Positions 1-7,951 of a DNA stretch of 18,263 nucleotides are shown here, in pieces. Where the stretch lies: assembly GCA_900542275.1 (NCBI GenBank), contig UQMW01000045.1, forward strand, positions 1 to 18,263, written 5' to 3'. The translations under genes and the position numbers were made by a program. The notes below the pieces were generated by a model that ran no database searches, had not been told where the DNA came from, and saw nothing but the letters and a program-made list of their open reading frames with translations. This stretch comes from an uncultured Collinsella sp. GTDB lineage: Bacteria > Actinomycetota > Coriobacteriia > Coriobacteriales > Coriobacteriaceae. How positions within the stretch are numbered: the first letter of the stretch is position 1; each line of letters begins with the position of its first letter.

Positions 1-16
1 CCGCTTTTTCATCGCG

Positions 17-3000
17 CTAGCGCTTCTTTGGGATCGACCTAAGGCGAGCGAACCATAGGGCTGTGGCACCCGAGGTCAGGAGCGCGGTGATGCAAGCGGC
101 GATGGGAGCTGATCCTGTTGCCGGTAGGTCCTGCGGTAGGGTACAGCGTTGAATGACACGGTCCTCGTCATGTGACTCAAGTTTATCGCCGCCGCCGTTG
201 CGACAAAGATCGACGCGCGCGCTGTTGGTGAGTGCGGTTTGGGGCGTATAAGCCGACGTTGCCTGCATGTGCACGGCTGCGCCCCGAGCGTCTGTGCCAA
301 GGATTGCTTTGGCATCGTCAAGGTCGTCGTGCTCATCTTTGAGATCATCACGGGTCCAAGAATCCACATCGCTTCGAGTCGTAAAGTCGGCGGCTACTGC
401 ACCGTATTCAATGCGAATGCCCGTTACGACGGTATTGGATGCAAGGTCAAGTTCTTTCGCCTCGAGTGTGGTGGATTCCGTGGTCGAGACATCCGCCTTC
501 CAGAGGTGCCAGCCGTCGTAATCGACGAGGCGGCAATCCTCACCCAGACTCTCTTTTACTTCGTCGGACTCAAGCCAAGGATTTTCGTGCCCATCGTCAA
601 GCGTCGCGTTTGCCGGCCCATCGACGTCTGTCGAGTCCAACGGCGTCGTGCGATACCACACGTTGCACAGACCGTTGAGATCGCCGATGGCGACGGGGGT
701 TTCGATTGAGACGAATCTCGCCGTGCCGTCTTTGGCACACTCAAGATCATCGGTAATCGTAAACTCATCAACCCAGGTAGCTGAATCGTTTCGAGCGTCG
801 ATGGTATAGGAGAAAAGTCCGTCCGTATTGGTTTGCGTCGCGGCGCGATTTTTACCATCGCCGTTGGCCAGCAGACCCTTCCCGATAGGTTGGACAAGTT
901 CCTGACGCTTGTCGACCTGTGCTTTGATCTCGATGGGCGCATCCTTCATCGCGACGGATTGGATTTCTCCCGTATCCTTTATTTCAAACGTTATCTCCTC
1001 GGCAAGGTCATAGGTCCGCGGAGACATCGTTTCGCGCAACGAGTAGGTGCCGGGTGCAAGATGTTCGATGCGGTGTGGCTTGTCGGATGAGGTCCAGGAG
1101 TCTATTTCGGTTTTATCGGGACCATATAAGGTGAGCTGTGCACCTTTCACTTCCTGCTCTCCGCTTGCATCGACCTTGGAGATATCAACCTTGGTGTAAT
1201 CGTCGGATACGTTAAGCCGTGCTTCCACAACGGGTGTTTTCTGGTCGGCATAGATAAGGTCGACGATATGGTGCGTCCGGTCGAGTAAGAAGCCGGTCGG
1301 CGCTTGAGTCTCGACAACCTCGTAGCGTGCGGTGCCAGATCCCAGCGGGAGGTCGTCCGCGCGTGCCTCTCCAGTTTCATCCGTCGCGACGGTCGCGACG
1401 GTCTCACCGTCGAGCGCGGCAATGCTACCATCGGGGCGCACGATATCACCCGAGGCACGGATCTCAAAGATGGCGCCCGCGAGGCTGCTGCCGTCTACGG
1501 CATCGGTTTTAACGATCCTGATGTTTCCGGCCGCGGCGTGGTCATAATACGAGGCGATTGCAATGGGCGTTAGGCTCATGTCGGCGGGTATGTTTACCTC
1601 GATCTCTTCACCGACAAGATAGGGCTCTTTGGCCGAGGTTTCGCGTACATAATAGGTGCCCGGCACGAGCGATTCGGGCAGTGTGACGGTGCCGGTCGCG
1701 TCAGTCGTAAAGGTGTCCATTACATTATGTGCTGGATACCAGCATGTTTGTGAGACAGGTTTGTGATTGCTGTCGAGGAGTTGGAAGGTGAATCCGGCTA
1801 GCGGAACAGAAGCGCCTGTTTGGGCATCGCGTTTTACAATCTGGAGATGCGTCGACAGAGCGTGGTTGTCCACGATATATTGAAGCTCGGCGCCGTCGGA
1901 AATCTGATTGGCCCCGACGGTCCATTCCCCTGCACGTTTAAAACCCTCGGGGACGGTTTCCGGAACCTCGCGAACGGTGTAGCCGGCGCGGTCGTATGGG
2001 ATGGCTCCGTGGACACCGACGGGTCGCTTGCCTGCGCCGAACCATGCTTCTGACTGATCTTTGGTGGAGGCAAAGCCATAGATGTTTGTGGTCAGTGTGC
2101 CAATAACCTGCTGAGAGCTGTTGCTGACAACCTCAAAGACAACACCTCCTGCCGGCTGCTCCAGGCCGGATTGATCGCTATTGCCGTAGTCCTTGAATTT
2201 GGAAATCTCAAGGTCAAACGCAATGGGGATATCGGAAACGCGAGATTCGATCTCGACCACGTCTGAATCGCCGAGCTGGTCGGCTCCAACGGTATAGGTC
2301 CAGCTGTCGTTGGATGGTAGGTAGCCCTCGGGGGCTTTTGATTCATAGATGGTAAAGGTTCCTAAGGGGACATCGACGAGGGTGGCCCGACCACTTTCAT
2401 CAGTCGTGAGAATTTGCGACCATCCAGGGGTTGATTGCGACACACACGTGAACTCTGCTCCTGCGAGTGAAGATCCCACCTGGGGGCCGGCATTCGTCGC
2501 GGCATCGAGTTTTACGATACACAGGTTGATGGTGCCGGGTTGTTCTTCAATGGCGACCTGTCCACCGTCATTCCCCGTGGTAAAGGCAATACGATCGTGG
2601 CGGGGGACATAGCCGGCCGGCGCCTTCGTTTCAACTAGGTAGTATGCCGTGTTGGGCAGAAGTGTTGCTTGCGCTCGACCGTTGCTATCCATCTTGATGG
2701 TGCCGACACGCGCGCCGCTGGCGCTCTCAAAAATATCGAATGTTGCCCCGGTAAACTGATAGGTATTGTTTCCGCTGGTAATAACGGTGTTAGCAGACTG
2801 CTTTTGGAAGGAAACAGAGACCGCCGGCAGTACATAGAGCATGTCTTGACGTTTGCTGCCGCCCGATACGGTCCCTAGATAGCGTCGCGCGCGGTGCGGA
2901 GCGGCTTTGATGCTTCCTGATTTTGCGCTGTCGTGGAGCCACCGCGCAGCCGCCACGACTTCATTGTCGGCGGTAAAGTGTCCGCTCTTGGTTTTACCCT

Positions 3001-3448
3001 GAGCGTTCGTGTAGGAGTAGGTGCCGTCGACATGGGTAGTGCCGTTGAGCATCCATACGGCAAGCTGGGTGGCGGCGCGGGCGCGATCGGGTGAAAGATG
3101 GTAACCGCCAAATGACGTGGCGGTAGGATATCCGTGACAAACGATTGCCGCGAACTCGTCGTCGAGCCACACCCAGCCTTGATTAAAGTTGAGCCATGGG
3201 CCGCCCGGCTTGGTGGGGCCGGGGCGCTCCTGGTTCATGCAGTAGGCAATTGAGGCGTCTTGAGCTTCATACTTGCCGATGAAGAAGGGCCCACAATCAT
3301 CGCTAATAGTGCGGAAGCCGAGCTGGTCGTAGCCATCGACGGCAAATGCGGCCCCCGGTGCCAGGCAGCCGAAAAGCAGGAAGAGGAGCAGGAGCAGCGG
3401 ACCTGTTGCGATTGCGCTGTGGACAGAGTGCGTGGGTGCGTTGGACAT
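17..3448 (-). CDS. LPXTG-anchored thioester/CnaB surface adhesin
   Basis: A 1143-residue secreted surface protein, probably a fibrillar adhesin or pilin-like protein. Residues 1-36 are a signal peptide ending AFA. A class I thioester domain follows: Cys70 in AYC and Gln128 in TQLAVW (127-132) are the expected pair for an internal thioester. Six prealbumin/CnaB-like domains come next, each with a first-strand Lys (K216, K313, K417, K539, K647, K758) and a last-strand Glu in a YxxxET/ESxAP-type motif (E273, E369, E494, E603, E713, E806), the pattern that forms intramolecular isopeptide bonds. Residues about 845-1090 are an unassigned acidic domain. The C terminus has LPATG (1108-1112), a hydrophobic helix and a KKR tail, so a sortase should attach it to the wall. 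The start ATG has AGGAG six bases upstream. No sortase or pilin partner lies next to it here. The ligand is unknown. Confidence 0.93.
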   Translation of the reverse strand: MSNAPTHSVHSAIATGPLLLLLFLLFGCLAPGAAFAVDGYDQLGFRTISDDCGPFFIGKYEAQDASIAYCMNQERPGPTKPGGPWLNFNQGWVWLDDEFAAIVCHGYPTATSFGGYHLSPDRARAATQLAVWMLNGTTHVDGTYSYTNAQGKTKSGHFTADNEVVAAARWLHDSAKSGSIKAAPHRARRYLGTVSGGSKRQDMLYVLPAVSVSFQKQSANTVITSGNNTYQFTGATFDIFESASGARVGTIKMDSNGRAQATLLPNTAYYLVETKAPAGYVPRHDRIAFTTGNDGGQVAIEEQPGTINLCIVKLDAATNAGPQVGSSLAGAEFTCVSQSTPGWSQILTTDESGRATLVDVPLGTFTIYESKAPEGYLPSNDSWTYTVGADQLGDSDVVEIESRVSDIPIAFDLEISKFKDYGNSDQSGLEQPAGGVVFEVVSNSSQQVIGTLTTNIYGFASTKDQSEAWFGAGKRPVGVHGAIPYDRAGYTVREVPETVPEGFKRAGEWTVGANQISDGAELQYIVDNHALSTHLQIVKRDAQTGASVPLAGFTFQLLDSNHKPVSQTCWYPAHNVMDTFTTDATGTVTLPESLVPGTYYVRETSAKEPYLVGEEIEVNIPADMSLTPIAIASYYDHAAAGNIRIVKTDAVDGSSLAGAIFEIRASGDIVRPDGSIAALDGETVATVATDETGEARADDLPLGSGTARYEVVETQAPTGFLLDRTHHIVDLIYADQKTPVVEARLNVSDDYTKVDISKVDASGEQEVKGAQLTLYGPDKTEIDSWTSSDKPHRIEHLAPGTYSLRETMSPRTYDLAEEITFEIKDTGEIQSVAMKDAPIEIKAQVDKRQELVQPIGKGLLANGDGKNRAATQTNTDGLFSYTIDARNDSATWVDEFTITDDLECAKDGTARFVSIETPVAIGDLNGLCNVWYRTTPLDSTDVDGPANATLDDGHENPWLESDEVKESLGEDCRLVDYDGWHLWKADVSTTESTTLEAKELDLASNTVVTGIRIEYGAVAADFTTRSDVDSWTRDDLKDEHDDLDDAKAILGTDARGAAVHMQATSAYTPQTALTNSARVDLCRNGGGDKLESHDEDRVIQRCTLPQDLPATGSAPIAACITALLTSGATALWFARLRSIPKKR

Positions 3449-3702
3449 GGCTGCTCCTTATACCTCGTGCGCCGCACGGGGAGGCTGCGACGCGTAGGAT
3501 GAGGCTACCCCCGAGGTTCATGCGGGTAAGTACCGGAGCCTGACCAAAAGCTTGCCCAATTCCTGACAAATTGAGCTCAAATACAACAATCAAGCAAAAG
3601 CGCAGGTAGAAGATAGGGAGAACAGGAGGTCAAAGGTCCTCATCTCCACAATTGACGCGATTTTCAAACGAATCTCCACAGCTAAAACAAGCATCACCAC
3701 CC

Positions 3703-3732
3703 TTGTATCGAACAAGACAACCGCGTTATACT
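3703..3732 (+). promoter_or_regulatory. Promoter of tRNA-Gly
   Basis: TTGTAT (3703-3708) and TATACT (3727-3732) with an 18-base spacer lie 14 bases before the mature tRNA 5' end, which is the right place for a sigma-A-type promoter. The rest of 3449-3700, between the adhesin start and this promoter, shows no gene. It contains a perfect 10-base palindrome, TTGAGCTCAA, at 3571-3580, in the region where the adhesin promoter should lie on the minus strand, but I could not identify clear -35/-10 boxes for the adhesin. Confidence 0.6.
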
Positions 3733-3745
3733 AGCCAACACACAA

Positions 3746-3820
3746 GCGGGCATCGCCAAGTGGTAAGGCATCAGCTTCCCAAGCTGACACTCGCGGGTTC
3801 GAGTCCCGTTGCCCGCTCCA
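3746..3820 (+). tRNA. tRNA-Gly (anticodon CCC)
   Basis: Complete cloverleaf. The 7-bp acceptor stem is GCGGGCA with TGCCCGC. The anticodon stem TCAGC/GCTGA encloses loop TTCCCAA, giving anticodon CCC at 3778-3780. The T-arm is GCGGG-TTCGAGT-CCCGT. The discriminator is T, and CCA is encoded (3818-3820). Confidence 0.97.
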
Positions 3821-3831
3821 GTTAAGAGTAC

Positions 3832-3864
3832 AAGCACGGCACCATCACGGTGCCGTGCTTTTTT
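3832..3864 (+). terminator. Rho-independent terminator after tRNA-Gly
   Basis: A perfect 12-bp stem, AAGCACGGCACC (3832-3843) with GGTGCCGTGCTT (3849-3860), a 5-base loop, then a run of T (3859-3864). It lies 11 bases after the tRNA CCA end. Confidence 0.93.
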
Positions 3865-3873
3865 CAATAAAGT

Positions 3874-4017
3874 GCCGGGACTCGAACCCGACAGGGTGCG
3901 AGCGTAAAGCAAACGCGAAGCGTTTGTAGCGAGCAGGCGAAGGCGCCGGCAGGCGCCTGAAGCCGGTGCAGATTTGCGAAGCAAATACGCGGATGTCCCC
4001 ATGGCCGCTCTTGCGGC
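3874..4017. repeat. Hairpin-rich intergenic block with tRNA T-arm copy
   Basis: Non-coding stretch between the tRNA-Gly terminator and purB. It contains consecutive small hairpins: the T-arm copy at 3876-3890 (minus strand reads CGGGTTCGAGTCCCG, identical to tRNA-Gly 3794-3808); CAAACGC-GAA-GCGTTTG at 3910-3926; GGCGCC-GGCA-GGCGCC at 3942-3957; ATTTGC-GAA-GCAAAT at 3972-3986; GCCGC-TCTT-GCGGC at 4004-4017. Two of them contain GCGAAGC, a sequence known to form an unusually stable DNA mini-hairpin. The block looks like a mosaic extragenic repeat. Whether other copies exist cannot be judged from this window. Confidence 0.6.
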
Positions 4018-4064
4018 AAAATGTTAGGTTAATGCCTGCTGCCCATACTTGCACCTGCGCACGG

Positions 4065-4070
4065 TACAAT
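4065..4070 (+). promoter_or_regulatory. Possible purB -10 box
   Basis: TACAAT lies 45 bases before the purB start. The same hexamer serves tRNA-Lys at 12474-12479. No good -35 is seen at 16-18 bases upstream (CCCATA), and TTGCAC at 4049-4054 is too close, so the assignment is weak. Confidence 0.35.
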
Positions 4071-4114
4071 GGTTGGGTTACGACCAACGTGCCAATAACC
4101 AAAAAGGAGCCGCT

Positions 4115-5461
4115 ATGATCGATCGCTATACCCGCCCGGAGATGGGACACATTTTCTCCCTCGAGAACAAGTACGCCATTTGGCAGGAAATCGAGGTTCT
4201 GGCCTGCGAGGCCCAGGCGGAGCTCGGCAAGATCGGTATTTCCAAAGACGAGGCCCAGTGGATCCGCGACCATGCCAACTTTGAGAAGGCGAAGGTCGAT
4301 GAGATCGAGGAAGTCACGCGCCACGACGTCATTGCCTTCCTGACCAACATGAAGGAGTACATCGATGCCGATGTTCCCGAGGGCGACCCCAAGCCCAGCC
4401 GCTGGGTTCACTATGGCATGACCAGCTCCGATCTGGGCGACACGGCCCTGTGCTACCAGCTCACCCAGGCCTGCGACCTGATCATCGAGGACGTCAAGAA
4501 ACTCGGCGAGATCTGCAAGCGTCGTGCCTTCGAGGAGCGCAACACACTCTGCGCCGGCCGTACTCATGGCATCCATGCCGAGCCGATGACCTTTGGCATG
4601 AAGTTTGGCTCTTGGGCCTGGGAGCTCAAGCGCGATCTGGATCGTCTTGAGGACGCCCGCAAGAATGTTGCCTTCGGTGCTATCTCGGGCGCTGTCGGCA
4701 CGTACAGCTCCATCGAGCCGTTTGTCGAGGAATATGTCTGCGAGCACCTGGGCCTGGTTCACTACCCGCTGTCCACGCAGGTTATTAGCCGCGATCATCA
4801 CGCCTACCTCGCCGGCGTTCTTGCCACCACCGCGGCCACTTGTGAGCGCATCGCTACCGAGGTTCGCAATCTGCAGAAGACCGATACACTCGAGGCCGAG
4901 GAGCCGTTCCGTAAGGGTCAAAAGGGCAGCTCCGCCATGCCGCACAAGCGCAACCCCATCACCATGGAGAAGGTCTGCGGCCTGTCGCGCGTCGTGAAGG
5001 CCAACGCGCAGGTTGCCTTCGACAACGTCGCCCTGTGGCACGAGCGTGACATTTCGCACTCCTCTGCCGAGCGCGTCGCCCAGGCCGACAGCTTCATCGC
5101 CCTCGACCACATGTTCCAGTGCCTCATTCGCGTTATCGACGGCCTGCAGCTGTACCCCGCTCGCATGATGGCCAACCTCAATAAGACCCGCGGCCTCATC
5201 TTCTCCTCCAAGGTGCTGCTCGCCCTCGTCGACACGGGCATCACCCGCGAGGACGCGTACGCCATTGTGCAGGAGAACGCCATGGCAACCTGGCACGAGG
5301 TACAGGATTGTGTCTCCGGCCCTACCTTTAAGGAGCGTCTCGAGGCTGACCCGCGCTGTACCGTCAGCCAGGAAAAGCTCGACGAGATTTTTGATCCGTG
5401 GGACTTCCTCACCCGTATCGACACGGTCTTTGATCGTCTGGAGCAGCTGAGCTTCGAGTAG
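4115..5461 (+). CDS. purB: Adenylosuccinate lyase
   Basis: A 448-residue cytoplasmic enzyme of the fumarase/aspartase superfamily. It removes fumarate from SAICAR to give AICAR and from adenylosuccinate to give AMP. The N-terminal motif MIDRYTRPEM is typical of bacterial PurB. Conserved elements are TRHDV (His70), HYGMTSSD (99-106), GRTHG (His151) and the superfamily signature GSSAMPHKRNP (271-281), whose Ser-containing loop closes over the substrate. I start it at the ATG at 4115 because AAAAAGGAG ends 5 bases upstream and the family begins here; the frame is open back to a TTG at 4049, but that adds residues foreign to the family. Length is normal for the family. It appears to be a single-gene unit ending near the hairpin at 5488-5525. 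Its partner in the pathway, purC, is 4 kb downstream on the same strand. Confidence 0.97.
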   Translation: MIDRYTRPEMGHIFSLENKYAIWQEIEVLACEAQAELGKIGISKDEAQWIRDHANFEKAKVDEIEEVTRHDVIAFLTNMKEYIDADVPEGDPKPSRWVHYGMTSSDLGDTALCYQLTQACDLIIEDVKKLGEICKRRAFEERNTLCAGRTHGIHAEPMTFGMKFGSWAWELKRDLDRLEDARKNVAFGAISGAVGTYSSIEPFVEEYVCEHLGLVHYPLSTQVISRDHHAYLAGVLATTAATCERIATEVRNLQKTDTLEAEEPFRKGQKGSSAMPHKRNPITMEKVCGLSRVVKANAQVAFDNVALWHERDISHSSAERVAQADSFIALDHMFQCLIRVIDGLQLYPARMMANLNKTRGLIFSSKVLLALVDTGITREDAYAIVQENAMATWHEVQDCVSGPTFKERLEADPRCTVSQEKLDEIFDPWDFLTRIDTVFDRLEQLSFE

Positions 5462-5487
5462 GTTCGGGCATAACGTTAGCTTTTTAG

Positions 5488-5525
5488 GGCGCTTTGCTGG
5501 TAATGTGTGTTGCCGGCAAAGCGCC
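5488..5525 (+). terminator. Probable purB terminator hairpin
   Basis: A 13-bp stem, GGCGCTTTGCTGG with CCGGCAAAGCGCC (one G-T pair), and a 12-base loop, 26 bases after the purB stop. The following sequence is only weakly T-rich, so termination may be partial. Confidence 0.55.
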
Positions 5526-5528
5526 TCG

Positions 5529-5555
5529 TTGCATTTAGGGAAAGACGGGGATAAT
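5529..5555 (+). promoter_or_regulatory. Candidate promoter for TSCPD-lipoprotein pair
   Basis: TTGCAT (5529-5534) and GATAAT (5550-5555) with a short 15-base spacer lie just upstream of the TSCPD gene and after the purB hairpin. The position is sensible but the spacing is not ideal. Confidence 0.3.
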
Positions 5556-5589
5556 AGTCGTCTCGAATAACATTCTGAGAGGGGATCGC

Positions 5590-5853
5590 ATGATTTCGTT
5601 TGATTACAAGCCTCAGGGCGTGTGTGCTCGCAATATTCACCTCAATCTCTCTGACGATGGCAGCAAGGTGCTGGGCGTCGAGTTTACCGGCGGCTGCGAT
5701 GGTAACCTCAAGGCCATCTCCAGGCTGGTCGAGGGTGCTCCTGCCGATCGGGTAATCGAGGTTCTCGCCGGTAATACCTGCGGTATGAAAAAGACCTCCT
5801 GCGCCGACCAGCTTACACGCGCTATCGAGGCCGCTCGCGCCGAGATCGCCTAA
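5590..5853 (+). CDS. Small TSCPD-domain protein (TIGR03905-like)
   Basis: An 87-residue protein of the TSCPD family, a small domain also found at the C terminus of B12-dependent ribonucleotide reductases. Four cysteines (12, 36, 64, 71) lie in conserved-looking settings: VCARN, TGGCDGN, NTCGM and KKTSCADQL. The last is the eponymous motif with Ala in place of Pro. The cysteines suggest metal or nucleic-acid binding, but the function of the stand-alone protein is not established. The start ATG is preceded by GAGAGGGG. Its stop overlaps the ATG of the next gene (TAATG), so the two are translationally coupled. Confidence 0.85.
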   Translation: MISFDYKPQGVCARNIHLNLSDDGSKVLGVEFTGGCDGNLKAISRLVEGAPADRVIEVLAGNTCGMKKTSCADQLTRAIEAARAEIA

Positions 5854-7064
5854 TGGGTATCGCCGATCACATCAAGAACGGAATATCGCGTCGCGGCTTC
5901 GTGCTCGGTGGGGCTGCCGCGGGCGCTGCCACGGTGCTTGCCGGATGCTCGAAAAAAACGGGCACCAGCGATGATGCTGCCGGCGAGCCGCAGGTTATCA
6001 AGGACGATTCAAAGATCGTCTCGATTGTGGATGAGTATGAGGCTGTCGACATCGACCTCGAGCCAGCGGCTTCATGGACATTGCCTCTGGGCACGCTACT
6101 GTACTACTGCGATGGTGACTACGCTGCCGCGATGATGGCGCCTGCTTCTGCCCTGCATGCCAATACGCTTGGTGTGCTCAACCTGGGCGATGGCTCGCTT
6201 ACCACATTAATCGAGGATCCTATTGAGGGCACGGGATATGCATTCTACGATGTCCGTGCCGGCGACGGCGTATTCGCGTGGGTTGAGATGAACTTTGCCA
6301 ATTCATCGTGGAAGCTCTACGCTCAAAATCTGTCGGGCGCTTCGCTCTCTGGCGACGTGGTTGAGCTCGATCGAGGTGGCAAGGACTATGATCCGCCCCT
6401 GTTTACGGCGTTCGGGTCATCGGTTATCTGGTATAAAATGCCTTCGGCAGGCGGCAATAAAACGAGTAGTGATTCGTTTTGCTATCGTCGCTCGCTTGAT
6501 GAATCCAAGGCCGAGGCAATTTGGAAATCGACGGGTCGCTTTGCATCGGCCCCGCGCGCGAGCGACGGCATTTTGACCATCTCACCGCGTGTCCGCAACG
6601 ACGAGGGCGTCTACTACGGCATAACGGCAATCGATCTGACCGACGGCAACAACACCAAGCGTGCCCAGCTGGTCCTCCCTTCGTCAGTTTCGCCTTTCGA
6701 GGCCGTATATATGGGCGATACCTTCGTGTTTTCTATCGAGGCGGCCTATAGTGGCGTGGGCAGCCTGGGCAATATGGGCACGTATATCGGTAATGAGGGA
6801 GGGCCGTACCTCTTCCTGTCACGCGAGCCGCTCGCATGTGCGGCTGGCAAGAAGAATAAATACCTTGTTAAGGTACAGGCGTCGCATTTCCTGATCGACA
6901 CCTCTGCCAAGACCTATGGCTCGCTGCTGTCGCCCGACCGCGCTTTGGAGTATGGCGATTATCCAGCTACGGCGGGAAAATCGGACTCATTCCTTACGTA
7001 CGCCACGGTGCGCAACAGCCAGGGTATACCAGAGACGGTCACTGCACGCCTATTCTCTCTTTAA
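5853..7064 (+). CDS. Tat-exported lipoprotein, possible beta-propeller
   Basis: A 403-residue exported protein that I do not recognise by name. The N terminus has a twin-arginine signal, SRRGFV (12-17), then an Ala/Gly-rich hydrophobic stretch and a lipobox LAGC with Cys32, so it is probably exported folded by Tat and lipid-anchored on the outer face of the membrane. The body is about 370 residues of strand-like sequence with recurrent aromatic positions and loops (for example FAWVEM, SSVIWY, DGILTI, DTFVFS), which suggests a beta-propeller; this is inference from pattern only. No catalytic motif was found. Its ATG shares one base with the stop of the TSCPD gene. It may be a sensor or substrate-binding protein, but nothing here fixes its ligand. 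Confidence 0.75.
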   Translation: MGIADHIKNGISRRGFVLGGAAAGAATVLAGCSKKTGTSDDAAGEPQVIKDDSKIVSIVDEYEAVDIDLEPAASWTLPLGTLLYYCDGDYAAAMMAPASALHANTLGVLNLGDGSLTTLIEDPIEGTGYAFYDVRAGDGVFAWVEMNFANSSWKLYAQNLSGASLSGDVVELDRGGKDYDPPLFTAFGSSVIWYKMPSAGGNKTSSDSFCYRRSLDESKAEAIWKSTGRFASAPRASDGILTISPRVRNDEGVYYGITAIDLTDGNNTKRAQLVLPSSVSPFEAVYMGDTFVFSIEAAYSGVGSLGNMGTYIGNEGGPYLFLSREPLACAAGKKNKYLVKVQASHFLIDTSAKTYGSLLSPDRALEYGDYPATAGKSDSFLTYATVRNSQGIPETVTARLFSL

Positions 7065-7123
7065 GCTTAGAGGGGTTAAAAAGGTGCCAACAGGGGAATA
7101 AACGCGTTGTAATTGTGAGTACC

Positions 7124-7162
7124 GCCTGCCGAGCTGCCGCGTCATAGCGGCATCCGGCGGGC
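7124..7162 (+). terminator. Two-part hairpin between lipoprotein and response regulator
   Basis: Outer stem GCCTGCCG/CGGCGGGC (one T-G pair) and inner stem TGCCGC/GCGGCA around the loop GTCATA. It sits 60 bases after the lipoprotein stop and 55 before the response-regulator start. No T-run follows, so it could be a weak terminator or an mRNA processing/stability element. Confidence 0.4.
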
Positions 7163-7217
7163 TCAGGTGCGTTAAAATGGGCTTGTTCTTAGCTAATTGA
7201 GACAGGGGGGCCGTGTT

Positions 7218-7940
7218 ATGGCTTCAGATGCAAAAAAGATTCTGCTGGTCGAGGATGAGAAGGCAATCCGTGACGCCGTCGCTGCCTATCTCGAGCGCGA
7301 AGGCTACTGGGTTGTGGGCGTCGGCGACGGCCAGTCCGCGATCGAGGAGTTCGAGAAGCATCAGTTCGACCTGGTCGTGCTCGACCTTATGCTCCCCAAG
7401 ATCCCCGGCGAGCGCGTTTGCCGCACCATTCGCGATACCTCGGATGTCCCCATCATCATGCTGACGGCTAAGGGCGAGATCGAGGACCGTATTATCGGTC
7501 TTGAGCTCGGCGCCGACGACTATCTGATTAAGCCGTTCTCGCCGCGCGAGCTCGTCGCCCGCGTTCGCGCTCTGTTCCGCCGTGCCCATCAGGCCGACGA
7601 GCCCGCCGTCGAGGTGCTCGACTTCGGCGATCTGGTCATCGATATCTCGGGCCACAAGATCTTGGTCGAGGGCAAGGAAGTCGATCTGACGGCTTCCGAG
7701 TTCAAGCTGCTCACCACGCTCGCCCGTCATCCCGGCCGTGTGTATAACCGCATGGAGCTGGTCGAGAAAGTGCTCGGGTATGACTTTGAGGGCTATGAGC
7801 GCACCATCGATAGCCACGTGAAGAACCTTCGCGCCAAGCTGGGCGATGATCCCAAGAAGCCCAAGTGGCTCTACACCGTCCATGGTGTCGGCTATCGCTT
7901 CGAGGCTCCGGCCAAGACCGATAAGTCGGACGAGAAATAG
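7218..7940 (+). CDS. OmpR/PhoB-family response regulator
   Basis: A 240-residue DNA-binding response regulator. The receiver domain (about 7-120) has the acidic pair E12/D13, phospho-acceptor Asp56 in VVLDLMLP, Thr83 and Lys105 in LIKPF. A winged-helix DNA-binding domain (about 140-230) follows, with DLTASEFKLL, RTIDSHVKNLRAKL and the terminal HGVGYRF wing motif. I prefer the ATG at 7218, with AGGGGGG upstream, over an upstream TTG at 7197. The histidine kinase gene begins 11 bases after the stop and is surely its partner. The regulon is not evident here; the Tat lipoprotein upstream and the purine genes downstream are candidates only by position. Confidence 0.95.
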   Translation: MASDAKKILLVEDEKAIRDAVAAYLEREGYWVVGVGDGQSAIEEFEKHQFDLVVLDLMLPKIPGERVCRTIRDTSDVPIIMLTAKGEIEDRIIGLELGADDYLIKPFSPRELVARVRALFRRAHQADEPAVEVLDFGDLVIDISGHKILVEGKEVDLTASEFKLLTTLARHPGRVYNRMELVEKVLGYDFEGYERTIDSHVKNLRAKLGDDPKKPKWLYTVHGVGYRFEAPAKTDKSDEK

Positions 7941-7951
7941 GGAAATCACAT

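Noticed and set aside
3303..3593. A 96-residue minus frame spanning the adhesin start
   Set aside because: It overlaps the signal peptide coding region and its ribosome-binding site; no support.
3845..5296. A 483-residue minus-strand frame
   Set aside because: It lies antisense to purB and runs into the tRNA-flank hairpin block; it has no family character or start signal.
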